NCBI GenBank assembly: GCA_037367355.1
Contig: CM074697.1
Coordinates: 3,472,001-3,536,000, forward strand
Direction of reading: 5' to 3'
Length of the DNA: 64,000 nucleotides
From: Neoscytalidium dimidiatum
Taxonomy: Eukaryota; Ascomycota; Dothideomycetes; Botryosphaeriales; Botryosphaeriaceae
In this document: positions 35,216 to 46,426 of the stretch, piece by piece
How the letters are laid out: every line of letters starts with the position of its first letter
Position numbering within the stretch: the stretch's first letter is position 1
Notes under the pieces: generated by a model
Database searches by the model: none
Seen by the model: the letters and a program-made list of their open reading frames with translations, nothing else
What the model was told of the DNA's origin: nothing
Program-made: the position numbers and the translations under genes

Positions 35216-38200
35216 ATGCCCGCGTCTGCAGGCGCAAGCATGGCGTCCGATACACCTACGCATGGTCCCGATGACCCTTCGAATGCCTCGTCCGGCGAAC
35301 AGCCAGTGCCTTCGCCAGCGCGCGACCATCCAGCTGACCCGTATACTACCCAGTTGCGCCTCGTCCTGCAGCCATGGATTATCCACTTCAAATCGCCAGG
35401 CTATATTAAGCACGATATGATGGTCTTGCTACAGGATATGTGCAAGAAGACTCTGCGTCGTACAATCAAGGAGCCTGACGTGAGGAGGGCAATCGGTTCC
35501 AACGAGAACTTGTGGCGCGACCTTTGCGAACTGCTAGAGAATGCCGTACCCTCGCTCGAGCAGCGCTCGTTCGCACCTGCAGACCCGCAAGCACCCGAGT
35601 TCGAGGGCGCCTCCGGCACCTTGATCGCCGCCAACTACTCGACCCTCATGAAAGACCTCGAGCGCCTCAATGACCTCGTCTCCATCGCTCGCAACGTCCT
35701 CACAACCGGTGAGGTCGCTCAAGACCTTGCCGCAAAGGCTCACTTCGACCAGGAGATATTCAAGTTGATAAGCGTCTGCGTGAAGGTTACTGCGCGTGGG
35801 TTCGACGGAGATGCTGGTACGGCCGACGAGCAGAGGTGGCAGGAAGTTGTCAACTCGTACAAGAAGCTCCTCATTACCTGCTTGCAGTTCCTGAACAACC
35901 TCGTTGCCCGGAACGAACGCCGGAAGCTTATGCTATGGGTCGAGCTGTTTGACAGCTCTCGCGATACCAGCCTTCCGCCAGCTGAGGAACTTGCCTCGCT
36001 CTCGCTCGCTAGTACTCCAAAATCTGCTGGCGCCTTTGGTGAAGACTTTGCGCTGGGATCCGGTGCCCAGCAGCCTGCGTCTTCGCCGTTTCTGCTTTAC
36101 ATTGGAAAGGTTGGCATGGAAGTTAAGCGGGAGTTGGTGGCTAGAGGAGAAAAGTCAGGTGCGACGGAAATCGCGGCTGAGTGCAAGAAGAGGTGGCAGG
36201 AGATGCCGCAGGAGGCCAGAGATGTAAGTTCTTTCCCACTATTTGCAGATTCGCGATTGACTGCTTTTGTCTCGCAGGCAATAACCTTAGTACAGGAATG
36301 GCACACGCTCTACAACGACCTGATCGCAAAGTACCGCAACGACGTGAACCTACTTAGATCAGTGAAGCTGCCGCCCGAACCTAAGGCAATCGACCCCAAC
36401 GCAACTCAGGAGGAGAATGTCGCCGCCCTCGCCGCCAGTATCAATCAACTGCAGATGGAGGTAGAACGCATGAAAAAGGCCATGATCACACCGTCTTCCA
36501 AAGCACCTGCCGCCCCAGCCGTGCAACCGCAGATTTCTGCAACCGAGCTTCTGAAGAACTACGCTAATACGCCGTCACGGATGGATCTGCAGGACCTCAA
36601 GATGCCTCTGGGTTCTGAGCCTCAAGATCCTCCGCCTGCCACCGAGGCTGATTTCCGCATGACTTACAACGCCGCCTACGGTGCCGACATACTGCAGAAT
36701 GGGAAGGATGATTTGATGAAGCGTCTCGAGACTTTTCCTGAGCGGGCGCCTCATCAAAACACATCCGAGGTTTCTCCGTCGTCCCCGGTCATGTCCCCGG
36801 CGTCACCAAACGCCACAGAGCCTGCCGAAGACATCGGCGACGAGGTCAGCGAGGAAGAAGATAGTGAGGACGAGGACTACGTTGTTCCTGGCGACGATGG
36901 GCGTGGCTTGCTTACCGATGTGCCGCTCATTCTTGGCCCTTCTGAAATCGAGGTGTTGCCCATGATCATCATGTCCGGAATAGTCCCTCCCGCTGAAGGT
37001 GCTCCTGGGTACGGCAATAGTCCCGAAGAAATTGCAGCGATCAAGAACATGCACACAGTCCGTTGCCACCTACTACTCGCGCAAGATAATGGCAGAAATC
37101 TGCTGCGCGAACTTCTTATCTTCGTTGCTGCCTGGGATTTGCGTGAGGAAGAGCTGTATTTCAAGTTCATGGTCAAGATCATGGAAGCCATTCTGACGAA
37201 CGGCCTGATGCCCTTCTCATACCACGCTTTCAGAGAGTCAGTTCTCGATACTGTATTGCACGTACTGATTGCTAACGGTCAGCAGATCGAAGGACATCAT
37301 TTCTCCCGCACAAGCGGTTATCATGAAACTACTGACCAACATCTTCAAAGCTCGTCAGACTCAGGCACAGAATACCGCTGGGAAGGAAGATGCACCGGCT
37401 TATCCTTTACGTGTGGACGTCCACATGGTCAACTTTCTATTCACAGAATTCCGCCGCCATATAATTCCTCAAACTTGCGCTCTCATTTTCCTGCAAGGGC
37501 AGATCAGAGCAGGCCATGCGCACCCTGAAGACTTTCCCCTCAATCTGTGGGATATGGAGCGCATGTACGAGGGCGTCTATCAATACCTGGAGTTCTTCGC
37601 CATCCTGACCGAACATGACGTCTGGAAGAAGATGATGGCCGACTGGGAAATCACAAGCGAGCTCGTCACTCTACTCAAAGAACTAGACGCGGCTATACCC
37701 AAGGGACAGCTCTTGGCACGGAAGCCCCCGGCCGTTCCAGATCTCCGTACTTCTCAGGACCAGGAGGTCTCGCCGCCAGAGGCAACGAACGCTGCTGCTC
37801 CCGCACCCGTCGCGGTCGAGCGTCCCTACGACATCAACGCCCCATCGATTGGTTCAACAGCAGCATCCATCCCGTCGGAGCCTTACGCGCAAGCATCCAA
37901 CAACCAGTACGTCGACGAGCCGGGCGAGGAGCCGTCCGACTTCGAGTGGCGGAACCTCAAGAAGCTCACGGTGCTGGTGCTCACGTCGCTGGTGTGGAAG
38001 TCGCGGAAGGTGCAGGACCAGGTCCGGGCGCACAAGGGCATCGAGGCGATCCTGTCGTGCTGCCAGTACGACGAGCACAACCCGTACATCAAGGAGCACG
38101 CCATCATGTGCCTGCGCTTCCTGCTCGAGGGCAACAAGGACAACCAGGACCTCATCCGCGAGCTCGAGCCGCAGGGGAGCGTGCCCAACGAGGTGCTCGA

Positions 38201-38561
38201 CCAGCACGGGTACGAGACCTTCTGGGACCAGAGGGGCCAGGTCGGCTTGAGGCGCAAGGATGGCGGAGCGGCGGCCAGCGCCAAGGCGGCGGCCGCGGCC
38301 GTGCAGGCGGCCGCCGACGCTGCAGGGATTGGGACCAGCGGCAGCGCGGGTGCAGACAGCAACAGCAGCGGCAGCCGGGATGGAGAGAAGAGGAAGCCGC
38401 CTCAGATCGGGTCGGGCCGCCTGGGAGAGCCGCCGAACCTGGACCTGCTGATGCAGCAGGTGATGCGCGATCTGCCGGCGCAGGTGACGGGGGCCAGGCA
38501 GGATGCGGAGAAGGCGGCGGCGCTGGCGAAGCTGGACAAGAGCCTCAAGGGCGGGAAGTGA
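35216..38561 (+). CDS. CTR86: Ataxin-10/CTR86 homologue with an HMG-box-like insert
   Basis: Three exons (35216-36223, 36278-37236, 37286-38561) give about 1080 residues. The start at 35216 has a strong CCACCATGC context. The N-terminal two thirds is helical and repeat-like (WIIHFKSPGYIKHDMMVLLQ, LITCLQFLNNLVARN). The C-terminal ataxin-10 domain is clear at about residues 865-955: LVLTSLVWKSRKVQDQV, IEAILSCCQYDEHNPYIKEH and LRFLLEGNKDNQDLI. An Ala/Gly/Ser-rich tail follows. Residues about 288-355 (SSPFLLYIGKVGMEVKREL ... EIAAECKKRWQEMPQEARD ... EWHTLYNDLIAKYRND) resemble an HMG box, and intron 1 interrupts it. A very acidic linker (DEVSEEEDSEDEDYVVPGDD) lies near residue 540. In yeast CTR86 is an essential protein linked to cytokinesis and copper. 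Intron 1 (54 bp) is a multiple of three and has no stop. Confidence 0.88.
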
Positions 38562-40243
38562 GCCTTGCATCTCGCATCCATCTCGCGTCTTTCGGGGGGG
38601 AGGGGGGGAATCATTCTGGCTGTCCTCGTTCGCTGCGGGGTGGCGATTGGTTGGCTGGTGGTCCTTTTTGTGGAGTTTTTTGTTTTGGGCTGGGTTCATA
38701 ACGGCGTGTCTGGTAATGGGTGGGTGGTTCGGGCTGGCGTCATGGTGGTATCTGTCTGATCCGATTGCATGGATGGTGGGTTAGAGATATGGGGGGGGTT
38801 GCATGGGCTGGCAGTATGAAAAGGGCGGGCTGCCCGCTTGCTTGGTCGCTGGGGATGATCTCCTGGACTCGACCTTCTTCTCACTCAAAAAGCTACCGTC
38901 TATTCGGGTCCTTGGGGTGAAAATTAGAAGGCGAACTGGACGCCGTTCTGGGGACGCGGAGACCGGTATCCAGGTCATCGTAAGTAGAAAATAGAACGAT
39001 TCCAAAAAAAAAAAAAAATCCTATTTCTTCATCTCACAACGTTCTTCTGTGCTACAACAATGCCTACTGAGCATTCTGCATGCACCCAAGAACGCAGGTA
39101 CGCGCTGTTGTTGGACGTCACGATGCACCCGGCAGCGGAGATGACTCAGCAGGGGACGCACTCACACACACGCGCGCATGCAATCTGGGATTGCCGTCGG
39201 TCGCTCCCGCGCGCCTCTTCCCTTCGCACGAAACACACGACAATGCGAATGGAAACAAGAAACAAAGAATGATCAGCGACCCGACGACACGTTCGCGCGA
39301 TTGTCAGGCGACTGCTGACGGCGTCCTGAAGCTGGCGCAGTGTGTTTTTCTTCGTCGGGCGCTGCCGAAGTGGTGGGAGCCGGCAGGGCTGATGAGAGGA
39401 CCGCGAGAGAGTGGTGTGATGGCTGGCGCGCAGCGCCCGTGTCACCCCATCCGCTCGCCACCAGCACCGCTCCTCACTCGCGCCCCGGCCAGCCTTTTTC
39501 CCGTCCGACCACCAATCAGGGGCTCCCGAAAATAACAGACCCGGCTGAAAGGAGCGAACGGCCTTCTGTGTTCTTCCAAACGGGGGAACTTGGGGATCGC
39601 TCCCCTGCCCCCCGTCGGTGGCCCAGAGCGTTGGTGCCAACGGTGCGCGTGTTCCGGGTACACGCTGTTGGCCCATGCGGCCTGCTCTCTCTTCCCTGCT
39701 TTCCCCGGACTCTTGCTCGTGTTTGTCCCTTTTTTCGGGCCCCCATGGTTCCTTTGCCCTGCTGAGCCGCACCAGGCTGCCGAGCGAGGCCGTGCGGGCG
39801 GGAAAGGATTTCGTGCGGGTGCGAACGGGGCCGGAGAGTTGCGATGATGAGCGAGCGTTTTCTGTCTCAGGTGATGTTTTTCCTCCCAGATGTCGTGATG
39901 CGAGATGCAGTGGGAGTCAACGCTTCTCGGAAGGGGAGGTCGTAGGGCTGTCGTCGTATATATTGGCTGCTGCTGCGCGGAGGTAGGTGTGGTTTTTAGC
40001 ATCATCACACAACAGGTGAACACAGCAGCTTCATTACCGGGCTTCGGCTTCCTCGACAGAAGAAAACAAACACTCTACTCTTTCCGCTTTGGGAAAAATT
40101 TCGAGATCGAAACATCTACAAACACTCCACCTCCACACCAAACAAATAAAAAAAAAACAGTACCGAAGAGACTAGCATCAACAAGTCTCTTTTAACCTCC
40201 TCCAACCACCACAACAACAACCAACAACTACAACAACATAAAC
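38562..40243. other. Long intergenic region upstream of the small membrane-protein gene
   Basis: No gene is supported in about 1.7 kb. The final 100 bp before 40244 are CA/AAC-rich (ACAACAACAACC-type), typical of a fungal 5' leader. A run of A lies near 39005-39017. Confidence 0.45.
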
Positions 40244-40477
40244 ATGTCGTTCCGCGCCTCCCCCATCCGCAGCTTCCTGCGCAGCGCCCGCAACCTGGTC
40301 GCGGAGCCGCACCCGCACGGCCGGTACCCGGTCAACCGCGCGCAGATGCACGCCATCAACTACGGCTTCTACGCCAACAAGTTCTGGCGGACGGCCTCGT
40401 GGTACGTGCCCGTCGGCACCGCGCTGCTGGGCTGGCCCTTCATGGCCATGTACGTGCTCAAGCGCACCGGCATCTGA
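40244..40477 (+). CDS. Small, probably mitochondrial, single-pass membrane protein with coding-like sequence beyond its UGA stop
   Basis: Seventy-seven codons end at TGA 40475-40477. The N-terminus MSFRASPIRSFLRSARNL is basic and Ser/Arg-rich like a mitochondrial presequence. One membrane helix follows near residues 52-71 (WYVPVGTALLGWPFMAMYVL). Codon use is extremely GC-rich at third positions. The same frame stays open for 58 further codons after the stop (40478-40651; second stop TGA 40652-40654), and 54 of those 58 end in G or C. That extension reads FKPLVIAVDGMGRSSGD, then a charged amphipathic helix ending MGRIGEWV. The UGA is followed by CUC, so it is a UGA-C context. The extended product would be 136 residues. 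Readthrough, a recent nonsense change or a sequencing error are all open. The family is not identified with confidence. Confidence 0.75.
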   Translation: MSFRASPIRSFLRSARNLVAEPHPHGRYPVNRAQMHAINYGFYANKFWRTASWYVPVGTALLGWPFMAMYVLKRTGI

Positions 40478-40654
40478 CTCTTCAAGCCGCTGGTCATCGC
40501 CGTCGACGGCATGGGCCGCTCGAGCGGCGACATCTCCGGCGCCTGGGAGATCGACGATTGGCAGGAGGACGTCAAGGAGCAGCGGCTCAGGCAGGCGAGC
40601 GAGGACGCCAGGGAGGTCGTCGAGCTGATGGGTAGGATTGGGGAGTGGGTTTGA
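40478..40654 (+). other. In-frame coding-like extension behind a UGA stop
   Basis: This extension is in frame with the gene at 40244. Third-position GC is 54/58, matching the upstream ORF rather than the following UTR, which becomes T-rich at once after 40655. The sequence predicts a hydrophilic amphipathic helix (WQEDVKEQRLRQASEDAREV). Confidence 0.6.
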
Positions 40655-43067
40655 CCTCCTTTTTTTTTTTTCCCCACCCCCAAACGGGAGCGGGGTTTGT
40701 CTTTTGGGAGATGGCGGGGGATACCACGATGCATTGGTATGGCGTTTTTTTTAAATCCGTTTGGAGGCGGATGTTTTCCCTTGTGTCTTGTAAATATGAA
40801 GCTTCGAACGTACTAATGGATGTACTCCAAATACCTTTCTCTGTCTCTCCGTTCGCTTGTGTGATACGCGAGATCTTGGGCATGATACACGACTTCTTAA
40901 CTTCATTCATCGACAAAAATGCACTCACTCTACCAGCAAGGCCGACCGTGGCTAGAGAATGTACCGCCGACTTACGACGCCTAGACAGAGTTTGCCTCCT
41001 TACTCAACAAGGGTATTTTTCCAATTTGATCTAAATGCTTTAAAGTTATTGAGCTACATCCTACACAATCCGCCATTAACAGGACGAACAAAAGCTTAGC
41101 AATAGACTACAGTCATACTGGGTCGAAGCTGATGTGGCAGAGGTACAGGAAAAGAAGTCGGCGCGTGGTCGGCGTGCGCCGTATGCCAGCCAGCTGAGTG
41201 TCTGCCTCGACGGGTCCGTGACGAGGACAGCTTAAGGAATATTCGCGGCCGTCTTCTACACCGACCGCAAACTGCACTTGAAGGCCAGTCAACAGACTAC
41301 TGCATATACAGTCACAAATCCAATTCAATTTAAGCGCCATGCATGCGCTATATGCTACACTTTATATAAGTACGTCCCTCTGTCTACTTTAAAGTCAGTC
41401 AACGGGAATCAAAATGGATGCAATTTGTTTGTACTTGGGTTTCAGCAACCAAGAATTTCGGAACAACTAGGCTGGAATTTCTCAGTTCTGGAAGGTTAGC
41501 CTCATTCTTGAATCTTCAAATTAAGTTAAGAGATACCCTTGAGCTTTCAAGTGTTCTGCTGAGCTGCAGCATTGCGAGGTCCAAATTACCACCATCTTTC
41601 ACGACTGCTGTGGAAGGTCCCGTCACCAGCCTCCTCCACCTGTGCTAAAGCCTCTGGGAAAAGGAAAAAAAAAAAAAAGAAAAACCGGTATCCGGAAACT
41701 AGTCACTAAATTTGCATGGTAGAAAGATACATCTGAAAGTCATATCATCTTCCAGATTGAATTCGATGTTATGGAAAGCCGCAGAGAATCCAGTAGGTTC
41801 AATACTGCGCTCATCCGAAGACCCGCGTCTTTGAAGCACAAACACGTGCCACCGTCACAATCGCGTCATTCCGGATATTTACTAAGCACATGAACAGACA
41901 GTACCTCGTAATTAATGTATTCCGGCTGTCTGCACATGCAAGTTCGTGTCCTGTCGAGCGCATCCTGATCCTGCCAACGTTGATAATAAAAAGTCCGAAT
42001 CCATCTTGCCAGCACCGGTGACGTTTCGGTCAAGTTAAATAACATGTATGCCTAGTACCAACAGCAGAGGCCACAGTGCTACTTGTCTTGTGCGCCAGTC
42101 CGGCTTCAAAGAAAACTGAAAGTTTTGACTGAGCGTTCGAGTTTCCAGATTCGATACGTAATCATCTTAAGAGCAAGCTCAAATTATTCTTTACTTCATA
42201 GTGACTATGAATATTCATATGAGTTGGTGGAGATTATTGTATTTCATTCGTGAGGCTCGTTGCCGTACATTTATACTTTCAGAATCTCAATATCTATCTA
42301 CAGGTAACAATTTAAATATTTGAAAAGGAAAAATCTGAGCTTTATGGATCAGGCTTCCACAACACTACCTGCTGGACGACGTCATGTATAAAAGAAAAGA
42401 AAGAAAAAAAAAAAGCCTGTTGGCAACAACCAGTGCTGAATATGCTTGAATACATTTGATACATATTTCGTTTATGTTCTATTTGGCTTCACGGACTATA
42501 ATTGTCATTGGCAAAGCAAATACCCACAGTTATCGTCTTGGCGGCATTCGTCAGAATGGTCTTCTATCATAGCGAGTATGTAAAGAGACCCAAATGCGGA
42601 GAAGCTCCTTCATCGGATATAAAATTTCAGGGACAAATTTCTTAGCCTGTTATGGTGTAGGCTCATTAGATGTTATTTCCACATATTTACTGTTGTCTTG
42701 CATGTGATGAAAGCCATTCTGTTCTATCCCATTTGAAAGCTAGAGCGGCAAGGTAAAGGCCAGAAATCTCGTATGCGCATGTAGCATATGATGACGCACA
42801 AAAGAACTAAACGCAAGGCTATCTGACCGAACTCCATAACCCATGTAAATGCTGTTGCCAACTCCATCCGTTGTTTTGCTCCTCGTATTGACAATAGGGG
42901 TTTGTGGATGTAGAATGGCGGAGAAAAGTTAAGCAGCGTTCAGAACCAGTTACGCCGAAACCACTGAGCTAAATGCTCTCCGCGTTGGTGATTGGAATTA
43001 AATGAGCGTATTATGACATCGTCAATTCGTGAAATCGTGCAGTCGTAAGTTTGTGAGTGGTCTTCCA
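40655..43067. other. AT-rich gene-free interval
   Basis: About 2.4 kb lack any supported ORF. Composition is AT-richer than the flanks, with A runs near 41662-41677 and 42400-42412. It may be relic repeat DNA, but no repeat copy within the window was recognised. Confidence 0.5.
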
Positions 43068-44933
43068 TTAGACGTCATAAGCAGAACTCTCCCTCTTGAT
43101 TTCGATGTCAAGCGGGTCGTTAAAATACTTGCTCGTAATTATGAAGTTGCGAATCAATATGGCAAAGCCAGCGATGCCGGAAATGGCAAGCATGATGACG
43201 ATCGCGGCCGCGGAGAAGCAAGCTAAAAGGCGGAAAGTCGAAGATGCTATCGGTGAGAACGTTGGAAGTGCGAGGCTGGGCATTAGGGGAATGGAGAAGG
43301 AGCCAATAAGGCTATGGATGCACACTCCGGTTGCTGCCACAGCTCCAAGAACCAGGCTGATTCTGCTGACGATTACGATGAAAAATAGAAGTCCCAAGTA
43401 GGTTGTTATATTGGCACGGACACTACTGAAGTCCATCTCTGCGATTTTCTGATTGTGCTCATCGATAATCTCGTGTTGGCTAATTAGGCTTTGCATGACT
43501 TTGTTGTGAGCATGCTCAATAGCTTGCTGCTGAAAACCAACGTGATGGGCCTGTTCAGTGGTCAGCCAAGCCGGATCTTTATCAAGTTCAAAGTGGGGCA
43601 TACCATGATTGCCTCAAATTCTCTCAGGCGCCCAACAAGATCAAGGACTGTGACGTCGCGGACGTTTTCCAGAGAAGCTCGCATGTCTGACACCAATGCT
43701 TGGTGGCCCTTCAAGGCAAGCTCCTGAGACGATGTAAGTTCATCCCCACGAATGGCAGCTTCATCGTGGAATTCTTGAATTGCAGCACGTGTCTGATCAA
43801 TGATACGATTGGTAGTCTTAAGGCGATCGTTAGCCGCGTTGAGATGGTCGTTGGTAGTCCTGATGTTCTGCTCCGAGTCAGTTGCAGGACTGTGAATGTG
43901 GTGACTAGGACTCACGTTGGTCAAGATGTGGGTTTCATCCCCTGCGACTTTGAATGACTTCGTCAGGACACCGAGCAGCACCTCAGTTGTGGAGTCGACC
44001 TTGCCCAGCAGCCTGGCAATAACGCTATCAGCTTGAGCTAGGGCAGCCTCGTTGCGCGCAGTCAGATCATTTTGAAATTGCTGCAATGCTCTGGTATAGT
44101 CGCGATGTTGAGTGAGGCGTTCCTCTGCTTCTTGGACGGCGCGGGACAATGTTTCGGAAACACTGGCCTGCGATTGTAGAGCTTCCTGTAATTTATGGAG
44201 GTGCTCTTCTACAGACCTATTAGGCAAAATGACGAGCGAGCAAAGAGAGAATGGTTGAAGATTGTATGCAGTAGCGAGACTTACCATTCTCCAGAACGCC
44301 GCGGCTTGCCTGGCAGATGACGATAGCGTTAGTCTGTGCATTGCTATAGCTGGTCCAGCGTTGTCCATGGTCGAAAAGAGAATCAACGCATTGAGTCAAT
44401 TGCTGAGGTGTGAATTCCGGGTAGCAAGGGCGCTTAGGCTCTTCCTGGGCAGAGGTGCTTCTGTGGAAGAATCCTCTAGCGGGAGTCCTTGGACAAGCCT
44501 GATAGGATGCTACGAATTGGGTGCATTCTGCAGGAATACCATATTTGATACCCTGAAGCTCGCAGACAGCAAGCCTAGCAGCGTATTCCTGCCTCACTTG
44601 GTCAAGTGAGTGGTCCGTGATTCGTGCGGAGTCCTGTCCTGGAAAAGAGCTGAAGGATTGGCAAGAGTCTATCAAAGTAGACGTGGCAAGTTGATGGCAA
44701 GCTGGTGATGTTTCAATATCCTGGATGTGCTTCCGGGCAAGTGCGAAGACACGCGCCTCATGGAACGGTGCGCGGCGAAGCATAGAGCTAAGGTCTTCTT
44801 GATCACCGGCGTTAGTCGCGATAGATGAGCTATCCTTGATTCCAGACGAAGTAGCAGTGGCAGTGAGAAGAGAGAAGAAAGTTGAAATGAAAAGCATCAA
44901 CGCGATAACGTTGGTGACGGCATTGTTGGGCAT
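43068..44933 (-). CDS. KAR5: KAR5-type nuclear membrane fusion protein
   Basis: Four exons (44933-44285, 44208-43916, 43867-43604, 43550-43068) join in frame to about 562 residues. It begins with a signal peptide (VIALMLFISTFFSLLTATAT). A Cys-rich lumenal part follows: FHEARVFALARKHIQDIE, SPACHQLATSTLIDSCQSF, RLAVCELQGIKYGIPAEC and CYPEFTPQQLTQCVDSLF, matching the Kar5/Tht1/GEX1/Brambleberry pattern. Exons 2-3 encode long coiled coil. Exon 4 has hydrophobic helices (YLGLLFFIVIVSRISLVLG and LACFSAAAIVIMLAISGIAG) near the C-terminus. The family works in the ER/nuclear envelope during fusion of nuclei after mating. Intron 2 (48 bp) is a multiple of three and has no stop. The intron 1 acceptor was chosen at GTCTGTAG|AAGAG because the upstream AG gives an immediate stop. 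It is divergent from MRPL6. Confidence 0.85.
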
Positions 44934-45468
44934 GGTTGATGGTAGATGGAAGTGAGGCCTGAGACTGAAGGTGATGTGAGGTCGGAAGTTGGCGCGAGGT
45001 GTAGGGTGAAGGTGAACCCATCCAAGTGATGGTGAGAAGTGCTTTTTCGGTAAGTTTAGAAGCAAATGGATCTCCCTCCTCCAAGCGACGAGATGTTGAG
45101 TCGAGCGTCAGCCCGACTGAGATCTACGAGGATCGCGCTGGGACCGGCAGCAGGTCCGCGGAGCTAGCGTTGGGTCTCAAGTGTGTTGAAGTAGGTTGTG
45201 GCTAGGTTTGATCGTACGAGTTGAGCATGTGAGTGTGCTCTCTCACGGTACGCACATGCAACCTTTGGAGCTTTGCACTCAGGTGGACAGAGAGTGAGTA
45301 AAGAGGGCAAGAGCGGACTCGACGCGTGCTAGACGGAGAGGAGACGCGCATGATTCGCGCTGATTGGCTAGCGGGCGAGCAATCGGCAAAAAGTCGGCCG
45401 AGTCTCCGATCGTCGACGGGTAAGAACCAAAGCATCGCCGCGGCGTACGATCAAGCAGCATACGCGCC
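44934..45468. promoter_or_regulatory. Divergent promoter region of KAR5 and the MRPL6 homologue
   Basis: A 535-bp gap between two start codons on opposite strands must contain both promoters. No site is singled out. Confidence 0.45.
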
Positions 45469-46295
45469 ATGTTCTCTACCGCACGACGGCGTTGCCTGCA
45501 AGGCGCGACCGCAAGCATCACGTCCTCCGCATCAAGTCAATTGCCACTTGAGGCCACCGCACTCTCGCCGAGCTACGCTTGTCGCACCTTCAGCACCTCG
45601 AACCGGATCCAGTCGAAGATTGGTCGCGCGCCGCTGTCAATACCCCCGGAGGTTCAGTTCGAAATCGTCCCGCCGCCCAAGGCAAGAGGAGGAAAAGTAT
45701 CGAGTAGAGATGAGCAGGGTGCGACTGTGCGTGTCAAGGGCCCGCTCGGCGAGATGTCCTACACCGTCCCATCGTTCGTGGAAATTGTGCGGGAGACGCC
45801 CGATGGACCGCCTGTGGTAAAGGTATTGGATGCAGAGGAGAGAAGACAACGGGAGATGTGGGGTAAGTTGATCCAATGGCATTTCTGCCATGGTCAAGCG
45901 CTAACGAGGTTGGCTTTCAAGGAACTGTTCGCGCGTATTTGCAAAATCACATCCTCGGTGTATTAGAAGGCCACACAGCAATTCTGCGCCTCGTCGGTGT
46001 CGGTTACCGTGCGACGATTGAAAAATCCGCAACCACTGTCCAGCCTGAGTACAAGGATCAAGAATATGTCAACCTGAAGGTCGGCTTCTCGCACCCCGTC
46101 GAGTTGGGTATCCCCGAAGGCGTGAAGGCTAGCACCCCTCAGCCAACACGCATACTTTTGGAAGGCACGGATAAGGAGATCGTTATGTCGTTCGCAGCAA
46201 AAATTAGAGCATGGAGACCACCGGAACCGTATAAGGGCAAGGGCATATTTGTCAACGATGAGACTATCAAGCTGAAGTCGAAGAAGATCAAATAA
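45469..46295 (+). CDS. MRPL6: Mitochondrial ribosomal protein L6 (uL6m)
   Basis: Two exons (45469-45862 and 45922-46295; 59-bp intron with a CTAAC branch site) give about 255 residues. A mitochondrial presequence of about 48 residues (MFSTARRRCLQG ... CRTFSTSNRIQS) leads into SKIGRAPLSIPPEVQFEI, the classic uL6 start. VKGPLGEMSYTVP, HILGVLEGHTAILRLVGVGY and LLEGTDKEIVMSFAAKIRAW follow. The C-terminal EPYKGKGIFVNDETIKLKSKK is a strong bacterial-type L6 signature (YKGKGI). It belongs to the large mitoribosomal subunit. The gene ends 131 bp from the convergent MET22 gene. Confidence 0.93.
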
Positions 46296-46426
46296 GGCAA
46301 AGTGCAGCATGGCTTTTGGGGACTTGTACAGCAATTGTACTTTTATTCATATTTACAGGGTATCTTTGGCTTCTTTTGGCCAAAAACCAGGCTCTATCCT
46401 GATATATATGCAAGACTTTAGCTTGC

